Below are positions 26,451 through 36,429 of a DNA stretch of 64,000 bases, in pieces; the first letter of the stretch is position 1, and each line of letters begins with the position of its first letter. The stretch is from the NCBI RefSeq assembly GCF_023169965.1, contig NZ_AP025592.1, positions 2,108,001-2,172,000 on the forward strand. The letters are read 5' to 3'. The translations under genes were made by a program, and so were the position numbers. The notes beneath the pieces are model-generated. The model did not search any database. It worked only from the letters and a program-made list of their open reading frames with translations, and had not been told where the DNA came from. Source of the DNA: Anaeromyxobacter paludicola (GTDB lineage Bacteria > Myxococcota > Myxococcia > Myxococcales > Anaeromyxobacteraceae).

Positions 26451-27517
26451 GGCAGCCCTCCGGCCTCGGCGGCGGCGAGGGCGTCGCCGATCTCCCCGAG
26501 CGGCAGCACCCGCTCCGCCGCGCCGAGGAGGATCGCCTCGCGCGGCATCCCGAAGACCACCGAGGTGGCCTCGTCCTGCGCGATGGTGCGCCCCCCGGCG
26601 CGCCGCACCGCGAGCATCCCGGCGGCGCCGTCCCGGCCCATGCCCGTGAGCAGGCAGGCGAGGCCGTCGGGCCCGAGCTCCCGCGCCACCGACTCGAAGA
26701 GCACGTCCACCGACGGCCGGCAGCTGTGCCGCTCCGGCCCCAGGTCGAGCCGCAGCAGCCCCCGCTCCAGGAACAGGTGCTGCCCCGGCGGCGCCATCAG
26801 CACCCCCGAGGCGGCCTCGAGCGGCTCGCGGTCGCGGGCGTAGCGCACCCGCAGCGGCGACTGGGTGTCGAGCCAGTCGGCGAAGGCGCGGCCGAAGGGC
26901 TCGTTGATGTGGACGACGAGGAGCACCGGGGCGGCGAACCGGCGCGGCAGGGCCTGCAGGATCTCGAGCACCGCGCCGGGCGATCCGGTGGAGCCGCCGA
27001 CGGCCACGGCCCGCAGGCGGCCGGCGCGCGCGGGCGCCGGCGGCGGGACCGGCGCGACCTCGAGCGGCGCGGAGGGCCGGGCGACCGCCAGCCGGCCGCG
27101 CAGGTGGGTGATGACCTTGATCCGGGAGACCAGCTTCACCGCCGCGCGGAGCCGCCCCTCCCACCCGTCGGCGAGCTCGTGCCCGCCCGGCTTCTCGAGC
27201 ACGTCGAGCGCGCCCGCGGCGAGCGCGTCGTAGGTCCGGAAGAGCTCGCCGCGGTTGGTGGAGGCCGAGACCACCAGGATCGGGGTCGGGCAGTAGGCCA
27301 TGATCTGCTCGGCCGCCTCCACCCCGGTCATCACCGGCATCATCATGTCGAGCGTGACCACGTCGGGGCGCAGCGCCCGGCACAGGTCCACGCCGCGCTG
27401 CCCGTCCTCCGCCTCGCCGACCACCTGCAGCTCGGGGTCCTCGCCCAGCACCTCGACGAGGCGCTTGCGGATGGTGAGGGAGTCCTCGACGACGAGCACG
27501 CGAATCGGCACGTTCAC
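26447..27517 (-). CDS. cheB: Chemoreceptor methylesterase/deamidase CheB
   Basis: Demethylates chemoreceptors and resets adaptation. The 356-residue protein has a receiver (phospho-Asp about 57, TLDMMMPVMTG) and a methylesterase domain with the full triad Ser about 176 (GGSTGSP), His about 203 (VVHINEPF) and Asp about 297 (GMGRDGAAGM). The linker at 150-165 is Pro/Ala-rich. The GTG start overlaps the cheA stop by 4 nt, and its own stop overlaps the next kinase's GTG. It corresponds to WspF in position. Confidence 0.96.
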   Translation of the reverse strand: MNVPIRVLVVEDSLTIRKRLVEVLGEDPELQVVGEAEDGQRGVDLCRALRPDVVTLDMMMPVMTGVEAAEQIMAYCPTPILVVSASTNRGELFRTYDALAAGALDVLEKPGGHELADGWEGRLRAAVKLVSRIKVITHLRGRLAVARPSAPLEVAPVPPPAPARAGRLRAVAVGGSTGSPGAVLEILQALPRRFAAPVLLVVHINEPFGRAFADWLDTQSPLRVRYARDREPLEAASGVLMAPPGQHLFLERGLLRLDLGPERHSCRPSVDVLFESVARELGPDGLACLLTGMGRDGAAGMLAVRRAGGRTIAQDEATSVVFGMPREAILLGAAERVLPLGEIGDALAAAEAGGLP

Positions 27518-29652
27518 CCCACCAGCTCCTGGATCGCGGCGAGCAGCCGGCCCTGGTCGAAGTCGCCCTTCACCACGTACCCGGCGGCGCCGGCGTCCAT
27601 CCCGCGCCGGCGGTCCTCCGGCGCCGACCGCGAGGTCACGAGGATGGCCGGGGTGGCCGCGGTGCGCGGATCGGCGCGCGTGACCCGGACGAACTCGAAC
27701 CCGTCCATGCCCGGCATCTCCACGTCCACGAGGAACAGCCCGTAGCGGCGCGCCCGCGCCTTCTCGAGCCCCTCCTCGGCCGAGACCGCCAGCTCCACCT
27801 CGTAGCCGGCCGACTCGAGGATGCTCTGCTCCAGCATGCGGGTGGTGAGCGAGTCGTCCACCACGAGGATGGGCAGCGGGGCCGGCGCCGGGGCCGGCTC
27901 CGCGGCCGGCCGCTCCCCGGCCGCCACCAGGAGCCCGGCGGGGTCGAGCGCCAGGACGGGCGTGCCCTCCGCGTCGAGCGCGGCTCCCGCCACGGCCGGC
28001 TCGGCGCCGACGCAGGCCGGCAGGGGGCGCACCACCACCTCCGCCGTCCCGGCGAGTCGCTCGGCGCCGAGCGCGAGCCGGGCCCCGCCCACCCGGACCA
28101 CGACCGCCGACCAGGCGCGCCGGCGCGAGGCGGGCTCGGGCCGGCGGAGCACGTCGGCGAGGGGCAGGAACGGGATCACCTGGCCGCGGTGCGAGATGCC
28201 GCGCCCCTCGCCGCGACGCACCACCCGGTCCGCGGGGAGCCAGAGGGTCTCCTCGACCGCGTCGAGGGGGAGCGACGCGTCGGCGCCGCCGGCCTGGAGC
28301 CGCAGCGCCACCATGGCGGTGATCGAGACCGGCACCAGCAGCTCGACCGTCAGCCCCGCCCCCGGCGCGCTCCGCACCCCGAGCTCGGCCTTGAGCCGGG
28401 CCGCCACGTCGCGCACCACGTCGAGCCCCAGCCCGCGCCCGGCCACCGCGTTCACGCCGGGGCTGGTGGAGAGGCCGCCCCGGAGCAGCAGCTCCACCGC
28501 GGCGGGCTCGTCGAGCGGGGGCGCGCCCGGGCCGAGGAGCCCCTTCGCCTCGGCGGCGGCGCGCACGCCGGGGAGGTCGAGCCCGCGCCCGTCGTCGCGG
28601 CAGCGGAAGAGGACCCGCCCGCCCCGGCGCTCCACCTCGAGCGTGATCCGCCCGCGCGAGGGCTTCCCGGCGGCCAGGCGCGCGGGCCCGGGCTCGATCC
28701 CGTGGGCAACGGCGTTGCGGACCACGTGCAGGAGCGCGTCGCGCGCCGCCGCGAGCACGTTCGCGTCCACCCGGACCTCGCCCCCGCTCGCCTCGAGGTC
28801 CACCTCGCGCCCGAGGGTGCGGGCGGCGTCCCGCGCCGCGCGCGTGAGCGGTCCGAAGAGCGCCCGCGCCGGGAGCAGCCGCAGCCGGTCGGCGGCGACG
28901 CGGACGGTGCGCACCTCGCGCTCCACCTGCTCGGCGCGGGCGGTCAGCGCGCGCTGCGCCTCGCCGAGGGCGCGCCGGAGCTCGTCCACGAGCGGCGCCA
29001 GCCGGCGGGCGGCCACCGGGCCCTCCCCGCGCGGCCCGGAGAGCTGATCCTGCAGGGCGCGCGCGACCTCGCCGGCGTGGTCGAGCCGGCCGAGCTGCCG
29101 CCGCAGGCCGGTGGCCTGGACGCCGGCCTCGAGCACCGAGGCGAGGAGCGCGTCGAGCTCCTGGACGTCCACGCGCAGGCTCTGGAACGCCTCGTCGGGC
29201 CGGACCGGCTCGGCCGCGGGGGCCCCGGCCTCGGCGGCGGGCGCGGCGGCCTCCTCCCCCGCGCCGGGCGCCGGGGAGGGCGGCGGCGAGGGCGAGGCCG
29301 ACGGCGCCGCGGGAACGGCGGCGGGGGCGGGCGGCGCCGGCGCGAGCGCCGCCACGCCGGACGAGATCCGGTCGAGGAGCGCCAGCGCCGCGTCCACCCG
29401 CTCGCGCGGCACCGGCGGCGCCCCCTCCTCGCGGTGGGGCGCGAGCGCCTCCTCGAGGCCGTGCGCGAGCTCCCCCAGCTCCTGCTGCTTCACCACCCGG
29501 GCCGCGCCCTTGAGCGTGTGGGCCTGCCGCAGGAGGGTCGAGACCAGCGCCCGGTCCGCCGGGGCGCGCTCGAGCGCGAGGAGCCCGCGCGAGAGCCCCT
29601 CGACGAGCTCGCGGGCCTCGATCCGGAAGTAGCGGTAGGGGTCGCGGGACAT
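27514..29652 (-). CDS. CheA-REC hybrid chemosensory kinase (WspE-like)
   Basis: A 712-residue kinase. The Hpt domain is at 1-105 with His about 45 (RQAHTLKGA), followed by an Ala/Pro-rich linker (105-165), a dimerisation region, and an HATPase domain (N-box VVRNAVAHGIEPG, GRGLGLDVVRD). A CheW-like regulatory domain spans about 440-560 and a C-terminal receiver has phospho-Asp about 643 (LVDVEMPGMDG). The fused receiver is the WspE/FrzE pattern and may act as a phosphate sink. There is no P2 (CheY-docking) domain. It sits between the receptor and cheB. No flagellar gene is nearby, so it is probably an alternative-cellular-function system, not flagellar chemotaxis. Confidence 0.94.
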   Translation of the reverse strand: MSRDPYRYFRIEARELVEGLSRGLLALERAPADRALVSTLLRQAHTLKGAARVVKQQELGELAHGLEEALAPHREEGAPPVPRERVDAALALLDRISSGVAALAPAPPAPAAVPAAPSASPSPPPSPAPGAGEEAAAPAAEAGAPAAEPVRPDEAFQSLRVDVQELDALLASVLEAGVQATGLRRQLGRLDHAGEVARALQDQLSGPRGEGPVAARRLAPLVDELRRALGEAQRALTARAEQVEREVRTVRVAADRLRLLPARALFGPLTRAARDAARTLGREVDLEASGGEVRVDANVLAAARDALLHVVRNAVAHGIEPGPARLAAGKPSRGRITLEVERRGGRVLFRCRDDGRGLDLPGVRAAAEAKGLLGPGAPPLDEPAAVELLLRGGLSTSPGVNAVAGRGLGLDVVRDVAARLKAELGVRSAPGAGLTVELLVPVSITAMVALRLQAGGADASLPLDAVEETLWLPADRVVRRGEGRGISHRGQVIPFLPLADVLRRPEPASRRRAWSAVVVRVGGARLALGAERLAGTAEVVVRPLPACVGAEPAVAGAALDAEGTPVLALDPAGLLVAAGERPAAEPAPAPAPLPILVVDDSLTTRMLEQSILESAGYEVELAVSAEEGLEKARARRYGLFLVDVEMPGMDGFEFVRVTRADPRTAATPAILVTSRSAPEDRRRGMDAGAAGYVVKGDFDQGRLLAAIQELVG

Positions 29653-29682
29653 GGAATGCCGGCCGGTCGGTGGCGCCGCGGG

Positions 29683-31155
29683 TCAGGCCGCCTCGCGGCT
29701 CTGCACCAGCCGCGCGAGCGCCGTGGACATGCCGGCGAGCTGGGAGGCGGTCTGGAGCGTCTGGCCGGAGCTCGCCTCCGCCTCGCGGGTGGCCTGGGCC
29801 ACGTTGGCGATGGCGAGGTTCACCTGCTCCACGGCGGTGGTCTGCTGCTTGGTGGAGAGCTCGATCTCGCGCGCCGCGTCGGTGGTGGTGCCCACCAGCC
29901 GGGCGATCTGCCCGAAGGCCGACGCCACCTCGGAGAACTGGCGCGCCCCGGTCTCCACCGCCTTCGAGCCGCTCTCGGTCGCCATCACCGTGGTGTTCAC
30001 CGCGGCCCGCACCTCGTCGATGAGGACCCGGATGTCCTTGGTGGAGCCGCCCACCCGGTCGGCGAGCTTGCGGATCTCCTCCGCGACCACGGCGAAGCGC
30101 CGCCCCGACTCGCCCGCGCCGGCCGCCTCGATGCTGGCGTTGATGGCGAGGATGTTGGTCTGCTCGGCCAGCTCGTTGATGATCTCGAGGATGCTCCCGA
30201 TCTGCTGCGACTTGCGGCCGAGGTCGAGCATGTGGCCGACGATCAGCTCCACCTGCCGGCGGATGGCGCCCACCGACTCCTGGCTGCGCTGCACGGTCTG
30301 GTCGCCGGCGCGGGCCGCCCCCGCGGTCTCGGCGGCGATGGCCGCCACCCGCTGGGCGCTCTCGGCGATCTGGCGGGAGGTGGCGAGCAGCTCGGTGATG
30401 GTGGTGGTGATCTCGGCCATGGCGGTCGCCTGCTGCTTGGCGCCGGTGGCCTGCTGCCCCGCGGCCGCCTGCAGCTCGGCCGACGAGCTCTGGACGTGGC
30501 GGACCGCGCTCGACACCTGGCGCGACAGCGCGCGCCCGAGGAGCACCGACACCGCCGCGGCCAGCGCCACGGCGAGCCCGGCGAGCCCGGCCACCTGCCG
30601 CGCGGCCCGGTTCGCCACCTCGGTGGAGGCGCGCCGGCCCTCCTGGAGCAGCCGGTCCTCCCGGGCCACCAGCGCGTCCACCGTGCCGTCGAGCTTCACG
30701 CGGATGGGGCGCACCTCGCGCTCGACGCGGTTGGCGAGCGCCTCGAAGGACGCGCCGGGCGTGCGCTGCGCCAGGATGCCGTCCATGACCCGGTTGTGCT
30801 CCTCCTCGAGCTGCCTCACCTCCCGGACGAGCTCCGACCCCTCGGCGGTCTGCACCTCCTTGCCGACGAGCTCGAGGGAGGTGTGGAACTGCTCGCGGCT
30901 GGCGCGCAGGGCCTCGAGGTACCGCGGCTCGCCGGTCATGAGGTAGGCCCGGGCGTCGGCCGCCTTCTGGGCGCTCGCCACGTGCAGCCGCTCGGTGTCC
31001 ACGAGCCGCTGGGCGGCGACGTCGAGCACCTGGTCCTTCAGGGCGACGACGTCCCGGAGCGCCAGCCAGGCCACCGCCGCCACCAGCACCGAGATGGCGG
31101 CGAGGAGGCCGAACCCTCCGGCGAGCTTCTGCGAGAACGTGAGGCTTCGAGCCAT
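29683..31155 (-). CDS. Methyl-accepting chemotaxis protein
   Basis: A 490-residue inner-membrane chemoreceptor. TM1 is at about 12-34 and TM2 at about 187-208, flanking a helical periplasmic domain of about 150 residues that looks like a four-helix-bundle sensor ([21 protein letters not shown]...). The cytoplasmic part is a long coiled coil with the signalling tip [21 protein letters not shown]. No clear HAMP consensus follows TM2. The ligand is unknown. It starts 12 nt after the second cheW and precedes cheA, filling the WspA role, although WspA is normally the first gene. Confidence 0.93.
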   Translation of the reverse strand: MARSLTFSQKLAGGFGLLAAISVLVAAVAWLALRDVVALKDQVLDVAAQRLVDTERLHVASAQKAADARAYLMTGEPRYLEALRASREQFHTSLELVGKEVQTAEGSELVREVRQLEEEHNRVMDGILAQRTPGASFEALANRVEREVRPIRVKLDGTVDALVAREDRLLQEGRRASTEVANRAARQVAGLAGLAVALAAAVSVLLGRALSRQVSSAVRHVQSSSAELQAAAGQQATGAKQQATAMAEITTTITELLATSRQIAESAQRVAAIAAETAGAARAGDQTVQRSQESVGAIRRQVELIVGHMLDLGRKSQQIGSILEIINELAEQTNILAINASIEAAGAGESGRRFAVVAEEIRKLADRVGGSTKDIRVLIDEVRAAVNTTVMATESGSKAVETGARQFSEVASAFGQIARLVGTTTDAAREIELSTKQQTTAVEQVNLAIANVAQATREAEASSGQTLQTASQLAGMSTALARLVQSREAA

Positions 31156-31167
31156 GTGCGCTCCGAT

Positions 31168-31662
31168 TCAGCGGCCCCCGAGGGCCTGGAGGAGGTGGGC
31201 GAGGTCGAGCACCGGGGCGGGCCGGTCCGGGAGGCGGGCGACCTCGGGCAGCGGGCCGCCGCCGGCCGCCGGCTGGAGGTCGGATGGGGCGACCTGGACG
31301 TAGCCGTCGAAGTCGTCGAAGGCGAGCCCCACCCGCTCGGCGCCGGCCAGCACCATCCAGCGGGGCGCGCCGCCGGCGGCGAGCCCGAGCAGGCGGCCCA
31401 GCTGGAAGACCGGCAGGATCTCGCCGCGCAGCCCGGCGATGCCGAGGAACTCGGGGCGGCGGCTCGGGACGGGCGTGACCGCGCCGAGCCGCACCAGCCC
31501 GCGCACGGCCTGGAGCCGGGCGGCGAGCCGCTGCCCGCCGGCGCGCAGCAGGAGCAGCGGGACCAGATCCCGCGAGGGCTCGGGCGGCGGGACGGCGAAG
31601 GAGGCGTCGAACTCGGCCCGGAGCCGCGCGGCGGCCTCCTGTTCCGGCGCGGGGACGCTCAC
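31168..31662 (-). CDS. cheW: CheW-type coupling protein (second of operon)
   Basis: A 164-residue adaptor that links receptor and CheA. After a 25-residue Ala/Glu-rich lead it has the CheW fold: LLRAGGQRLAARLQAVRGLVRLG, GIAGLRGEILPVFQLGRLLG and the C-terminal VLDLAHLLQ. The GTG start overlaps the cheR stop as GTGA. It matches WspD in position. Confidence 0.9.
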   Translation of the reverse strand: MSVPAPEQEAAARLRAEFDASFAVPPPEPSRDLVPLLLLRAGGQRLAARLQAVRGLVRLGAVTPVPSRRPEFLGIAGLRGEILPVFQLGRLLGLAAGGAPRWMVLAGAERVGLAFDDFDGYVQVAPSDLQPAAGGGPLPEVARLPDRPAPVLDLAHLLQALGGR

Positions 31663-33200
31663 GGCTCACCTCCGGCGGCGCGCAGCTCGGCCCGGCAGAG
31701 CTCGGAGAGCGCCTCGCGGCTGAAGCCGCCGCCCAGCAGCAGGACGCGCGACGCCTCCTCGGCGGCGAGCAGCACCCGGGCGCGCGCCAGCTCGCGCCGG
31801 GCCGGGTCGAGCTCCCCGGCCCGGCGGTGCATGAGGCCGAGGTGGAGCCGCGGCATGGCGAAGGTCGGGTCGAGGTAGGCGGCGTAGCGATCCTCGTCGG
31901 CGGCGCCGCCGGGATCGCCGGCGTGCTCCCGGCAGAGCGCCTTCACGTAGTGGGCCTCGGCGGAGAGCTCGTCCACGGCGAGCAGCCGCGCGCAGACCGC
32001 CTCCGCCTCGGCGTGCCGGCCGCCGCTCGCGAGGAGCACGGCCCGGAGCAGGAGCACGTCGGGGTCGCGCTCCGACTCGAGCGGCGGGCTCCCGAGCTCG
32101 GAGAGCGCGTCGGCGAACCGCTCCCGGCGCAGGAAGTCGAAGGCGCGCGTCACCTGGGCCGCGTCGGGCGCGGCCCCGCGGGGGCGCGCCGGGGGCGCGA
32201 GCGGCTTGCCGGTGAGCGCCGCGACCCGCGCGCTCGCCTGGGCGATGGCGTCCACCCAGCTCCCCTCGACGGGCGCGGGCTCGAGGTCCCCGCCCGCCTC
32301 CGGCGCGGGGACCGGCGCCGGGCGCGGCGGGCGCGGCGGGCGCGGCGGGGCCGCCGCGGCGGGCGCCGCCTCGTCCCCGGGCCCGTCGTCCTCGCGCCGC
32401 TGGTAGAAGAAGGTCCCGCGGGCCTGCCGCAGGTGGAACCGGCTCGAGACGCCGCGCAGGTTCTCGGCGTGGCCGAGGAAGAGGAAGCCGCCGGGGGCGA
32501 GCGCGGTGGCGAGCCGGTCCACGATCCGGCGCGTCACCTCCGGCGCCAGGTACATGAGCACGTTGCGGCAGAAGACGGCGTCCCAGGACCCCGGCGCGAA
32601 GAGCTCGCCGTCGTCGCGCGAGAGGTTGCGCACGTCGAGCGCGACGAGCGCGCGCACGTCGTCGTTCACCCGGTACTCGCGCCCCTCCTGGCGGAAGAAC
32701 CGCGCCCGCAGGTCGGCCGGGGTCTGGCGCAGCGACCACTCCCCGTACCGCGCCGAGCGCCCCCGCGCCACCGCCGCCGGGTTCACGTCCACCCCCCGGA
32801 CCGAGAGCTCCCACCCGCCGAGGAAGGGCATGCCGCGCAGCAGCATGGCGAGCGTGTAGGGCTCCTCGCCGCTGGCGCAGCCGGCCGAGAGGAAGCGGAG
32901 CCGGCGGTCGGCGCCGCGCGCGCGCACCCGCTCCGGGACCACCTCGCCCACGAAGGCCTTGAGGTCGTTCTCGTTGCGGAAGAAGTAGGTCTCGCCGACC
33001 GTGAGCCGGCGCGCCACCGCCCCCTCCTCCTCGGGCTCGCCCGCCTCGAGCCGCGCCAGCCACGCCTCGACGTCGGCGAGCCCGAGCGCGGTGCGGCGCT
33101 CCTCGGCGAGGTCCTCCAGGTCGGCGAGCCGGGAGGCGTCGAGCTGGAGCCCGAGGGTCTGCCGGGCGGCCTCGCGGAGCCGCTCGCGGAGCGGGGTCAC
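31659..33200 (-). CDS. cheR: CheR methyltransferase with C-terminal TPR (WspC-like)
   Basis: Methylates receptor glutamates using SAM. The 513-residue protein has the CheR N-terminal helical domain, the VGETYFFRN motif, SAM motif FLSAGCASGEEPYTLAM and AVFCRNVLMYL. A Pro/Ala-rich linker (about 280-340) leads to a C-terminal tetratricopeptide region (about 345-490, LLRAVLLASGGRHAEAEAV). CheR-TPR fusions are typical of Wsp and Frz-type systems. The GTG start overlaps the preceding cheW stop. Confidence 0.95.
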   Translation of the reverse strand: MTPLRERLREAARQTLGLQLDASRLADLEDLAEERRTALGLADVEAWLARLEAGEPEEEGAVARRLTVGETYFFRNENDLKAFVGEVVPERVRARGADRRLRFLSAGCASGEEPYTLAMLLRGMPFLGGWELSVRGVDVNPAAVARGRSARYGEWSLRQTPADLRARFFRQEGREYRVNDDVRALVALDVRNLSRDDGELFAPGSWDAVFCRNVLMYLAPEVTRRIVDRLATALAPGGFLFLGHAENLRGVSSRFHLRQARGTFFYQRREDDGPGDEAAPAAAAPPRPPRPPRPAPVPAPEAGGDLEPAPVEGSWVDAIAQASARVAALTGKPLAPPARPRGAAPDAAQVTRAFDFLRRERFADALSELGSPPLESERDPDVLLLRAVLLASGGRHAEAEAVCARLLAVDELSAEAHYVKALCREHAGDPGGAADEDRYAAYLDPTFAMPRLHLGLMHRRAGELDPARRELARARVLLAAEEASRVLLLGGGFSREALSELCRAELRAAGGEP

Positions 33201-33649
33201 CGTGCCCTCCCGGCCCCGGAGAGCGCGCGCCAGACCTCCTCCGGCACGAGCCGGGCCGCCCGCAGAGAGAAGACCAGCTCCCGGCCCACCTGGCCGGTAC
33301 CCTCGAGCGCGCCGCCCGCCGCCTGCTCGAGGGCCGGCCGCGCCAGCGCGTCGGCCGGCAGGGCGGCGACCCCCAGCACCTCCTCCACGGCGAGCGCGGC
33401 CAGGGCCCCTCCGCAGCGGAGCGAGACCCAGCGCGCCGGCGGCGGGGGCGGCTCGCCCGTGAGGAGGTGGCCGAGGGAGATCACCGGCGCGGCCGCGCCG
33501 CGGAGCAGCGCCGTCCCGGCCACGCAGTCCGGCGTGCCGGCGAGCGGCGAGACGGCGGCGGGGCGCGACGTCTCGACCACGTCGCCGACCGGGAGCGCGC
33601 AGACGCGCCCTCCCGCCCGGACCAGCAGCACCTGGCGCTCCTCCGTCAC
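33197..33649 (-). CDS. cheW: CheW-type coupling protein (first of operon)
   Basis: A 150-residue CheW-like adaptor and the first gene of the operon. The GTG at 33649 is preceded by AGGAGG at 7 nt, a strong ribosome site, which rules out the longer upstream frame. Visible features are VLLVRAGGRVCALPVGDVVETSRP and VSLRCGGALAALAVEEVLGV. It matches WspB in position. The 74 bp between it and hoxH (33650-33723) show no clear promoter hexamers. Confidence 0.9.
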   Translation of the reverse strand: MTEERQVLLVRAGGRVCALPVGDVVETSRPAAVSPLAGTPDCVAGTALLRGAAAPVISLGHLLTGEPPPPPARWVSLRCGGALAALAVEEVLGVAALPADALARPALEQAAGGALEGTGQVGRELVFSLRAARLVPEEVWRALSGAGRAR

Positions 33650-33723
33650 CGATCCCTCCTGCGACGACTCCCTCCCATAGGGGAGGAGGCCGGGTCCGCG
33701 CAAGGATCCCGTTGACTGCGGGT

Positions 33724-35166
33724 TCATCCCCCGGTGGGGCCTTCCCCGCGCACCGCGGCGTCGATCAGCTCGCCGCCCGGCCCCCGCAGCTCCACCCGCA
33801 GCGGCAGCTGCCCGACGGCGTGCGTGGAGCAGCTCAGGCACGGGTCGTAGGCGCGCACGCCGGCCTCGACCCGGTTGAGGAGCCCGTCGGTGATCTTCCG
33901 CCCGTCGAGGAAGTGCCGGGCGATCTGGGTGATGGTGCGGTTCATGGCGAGGTTGTTCTGCCCGGTGGCGATCACCAGGTTCACCTCGGTCACGATGCCG
34001 CCCTTGAGCACGCGGTAGTGGTGGAAGAGCGTGCCCCGCGGCGCCTCGCAGGCGCCGACCCCCTCGAGCCGGTTCCGCCGCGCCACCGCCAGCACGTCGC
34101 GGGAGAGGATGGCGGGGTCGTCGAGGAGCCGCTGGACCTTCTCGAGCGCGTGCAGGATCTCGACGAGGCGGGCCAGGTGGTAGTGGAACGAGGCGTGGAC
34201 CGGGCCCCGCGCCAGGTCGCGGAAGAAGAGCAGCTCCTGGTCCGCCCGCGGCGTGCCGCAGCGCGCGGCGGCGTTGAGGCGCGAGAGGGGGCCGACGCGG
34301 TAGATGCCGGCCGGGTAGCCCCAGGGCCGGTAGTACGGGAACTTGAGGTAGCTCCAGGGCTCGACCGCCTCGCCGATGAGCTCCTCGAAGCGCGCCGGGT
34401 CCACCTGGTCCGCGAGCACCTCGCCGCTCGCCGAGACGAGCCGGAGCCGGCCGTCGTAGTGCTCGAGCGTGCCGTCCGGATCGACCATGCCCATGTGCAG
34501 GGTCTCGAAGTCGCCGAAGGTGGCGGCCTCCTCGGCCCGCTCCGGCAGCGCCCGCTTGAAGCGCGCCAGCGTCCGCTCGGCGATGGCGAGGGCCTCGGGC
34601 AGCGCGGCGAGGAGCGCCTCGCGCGCCTCGGGGGCGAGCGGGGCCGCCACGCCGCCCGGCACCGCCCAGGCCGGGTGGATCCGCTTGCCGGTGACGGCCG
34701 CGATCACCTGCTGGCCGAAGGCGCGCAGCCGGATGCCGTCGCGCGCGAGCTCGGGCTCGCGCCGGAAGAGCCCCACCACGCTCCGCTCCTCCGGCGGCGC
34801 GTCGTAGCCCACGATCCAGTCGGGCGCGGAGAGGTGGAAGAAGGAGAGCGCGTGCGACTGCACGAGCTGCCCCAGGTTGACGATGCGCCGGAGGTCCTTG
34901 GCGGTGGCCGGCACCTCGACGGCGAGGAGCGCGTCGCCGGCCTTCACCGAGGCGAGCATGTGCGACACCGGGCAGATGCCGCAGATGCGCGAGGTGATCA
35001 CCGGCAGCTCGCGGAAGCTCCGGCCCTCGCAGAAGCGCTCGAAGCCGCGGAACTCGGCGATGTGGAGCCGGGCGTCCTCCACCCTCCCCGCGTCGTCGAG
35101 GTGGATCGAGATCTTGGCGTGCCCCTCGATGCGGGTCACGGGGTCGATGACGATGCGCTGGCTCAT
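33724..35166 (-). CDS. hoxH: Bidirectional NiFe hydrogenase large subunit
   Basis: Carries the NiFe active site of the NAD(P)-linked Hox hydrogenase. The 480-residue protein has the N-terminal L1 motif [10 protein letters not shown] and the C-terminal L2 motif [10 protein letters not shown], giving the four Ni-binding cysteines. About 30 residues follow the L2 His and should be removed by a HoxW-type endopeptidase during maturation; no such gene is in the window. There is no Tat signal, so it is cytoplasmic. It is the last gene of the hox operon, 4 nt after hoxY. Confidence 0.96.
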   Translation of the reverse strand: MSQRIVIDPVTRIEGHAKISIHLDDAGRVEDARLHIAEFRGFERFCEGRSFRELPVITSRICGICPVSHMLASVKAGDALLAVEVPATAKDLRRIVNLGQLVQSHALSFFHLSAPDWIVGYDAPPEERSVVGLFRREPELARDGIRLRAFGQQVIAAVTGKRIHPAWAVPGGVAAPLAPEAREALLAALPEALAIAERTLARFKRALPERAEEAATFGDFETLHMGMVDPDGTLEHYDGRLRLVSASGEVLADQVDPARFEELIGEAVEPWSYLKFPYYRPWGYPAGIYRVGPLSRLNAAARCGTPRADQELLFFRDLARGPVHASFHYHLARLVEILHALEKVQRLLDDPAILSRDVLAVARRNRLEGVGACEAPRGTLFHHYRVLKGGIVTEVNLVIATGQNNLAMNRTITQIARHFLDGRKITDGLLNRVEAGVRAYDPCLSCSTHAVGQLPLRVELRGPGGELIDAAVRGEGPTGG

Positions 35167-35170
35167 GGGC

Positions 35171-35713
35171 TCATCCGAAGCGAGGGGCGGCGGCCGGCGG
35201 CGTTCCGGCGGGGAGCTCGAGGAGCTCGAGGAGGACGGCGTGGATGGCGTCGGCCGAGGGCGGGCAGCCGGGCAGGAAGCGATCGACCGGCACGTGCGCG
35301 TGGAGCGGCGCCACGCGGTCGAGGAGCGGCGGCACGAGCCCGGGCTCGCAGGGGATGCGCGGGGTGACGTCGGCGAGCTCGAGGTAGGCCCGGTCGAGCA
35401 CCTCCCGGGCGCCGCCGAGGCAGTTGCGCAGGGCGGTGACGTTGCCGGTCACCGCGCAGTCGCCGAAGGCCACGAGGATCCGCGTCCGGGCGCGGACGGC
35501 GCGCAGCGTCTCGAGGTGCTCCTCGTTCGCCACCGCGCCCTCCACCAGGCACACGTCCACGCCCTCCGGGTAGCGCTTCACGTCCATCACCGGCGAGTGG
35601 ACGAGGTCGGCCGCGGCCACGAGCTCGAGCAGCCGCTCGTCCTGGTCGAGGAACGACATGTGGCAGCCCGAGCAGCCCCCGAGCCAGACCGTCGCGAACC
35701 GCTTGCGGCTCAT
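35171..35713 (-). CDS. hoxY: Bidirectional NiFe hydrogenase small subunit
   Basis: A 180-residue subunit holding the proximal [4Fe-4S] cluster. Ligand cysteines lie in [20 protein letters not shown] and PGCPPSAD, the short HoxY pattern without medial or distal clusters. No Tat signal is present. The ATG overlaps the hoxU stop as ATGA. It passes electrons between HoxH and the HoxEFU diaphorase module. Confidence 0.95.
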   Translation of the reverse strand: MSRKRFATVWLGGCSGCHMSFLDQDERLLELVAAADLVHSPVMDVKRYPEGVDVCLVEGAVANEEHLETLRAVRARTRILVAFGDCAVTGNVTALRNCLGGAREVLDRAYLELADVTPRIPCEPGLVPPLLDRVAPLHAHVPVDRFLPGCPPSADAIHAVLLELLELPAGTPPAAAPRFG

Positions 35714-36429
35714 CGCAGCCACTCCTTCTTCTCGCGCGCGTTCTTGAGGTAGGTGAGGAAGTCGCGGTGCTTCGAGAGCATGCCGCCCGCCGCCTGCTCC
35801 TTCTCGAAGAGCGCGCCGGTGGGGCAGACCTGCACGCACTTGCCGCAGCCGGTGCACGAGGCCGACTCGCCCCAGGGCGCGGCGAGGTCGGTCACCACCT
35901 GGCACCCGGCGGCGCGGCCGGCCACGTCCCAGGTGTGCGCCCCCTCGATCTCGTCGCAGACCCGGACGCAGCGGGTGCAGAGCACGCACCGGTCGTGGTC
36001 CGCCACGAAGCGGGGGTGGGAGGCGTCGAGCCGCAGCGCCGGGTGCTGGTAGGCGTAGCGGACGTGGTCGATCCCGAGCGAGGCCGCGAGCCGCTGCAGG
36101 TCGCAGTGGCCGTTGGCGACGCAGACCGCGCAGACGTGGTTCCGCTCGGCGAAGAGCAGCTCCACGATCTGCCGCCGGTAGCGCACGAGCCGCTCGGAGC
36201 CGGTGGTGATCTCCATCCCCTCCTGCGCCTGGGTCACGCAGGCGGCGGCGAGCTTCCGCTGCCCGGCCACCTCCACCAGGCAGAGGCGGCAGGCGCCGAC
36301 GTCGGAGAGGCCGTCGAGGTGGCAGAGCGTCGGGAGCGCCACGCCGCTCTCCTGGCAGACCTCGAGCAGGGTGGCGCCCTCGCGCGCGCTCACGGGCCGG
36401 CCGTCGAGGGTGAGGGTGACGACGCTCAT
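35710..36429 (-). CDS. hoxU: Hox hydrogenase diaphorase Fe-S subunit
   Basis: A 239-residue NuoG-N-terminus-like electron carrier. The ferredoxin-type [2Fe-2S] domain has its cysteines in [18 protein letters not shown] and AACVTQ. A His/Cys cluster follows ([12 protein letters not shown]), then two [4Fe-4S] motifs, [11 protein letters not shown] and [12 protein letters not shown]. It overlaps hoxF by 4 nt upstream and hoxY by 4 nt downstream. Confidence 0.95.
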   Translation of the reverse strand: MSVVTLTLDGRPVSAREGATLLEVCQESGVALPTLCHLDGLSDVGACRLCLVEVAGQRKLAAACVTQAQEGMEITTGSERLVRYRRQIVELLFAERNHVCAVCVANGHCDLQRLAASLGIDHVRYAYQHPALRLDASHPRFVADHDRCVLCTRCVRVCDEIEGAHTWDVAGRAAGCQVVTDLAAPWGESASCTGCGKCVQVCPTGALFEKEQAAGGMLSKHRDFLTYLKNAREKKEWLR

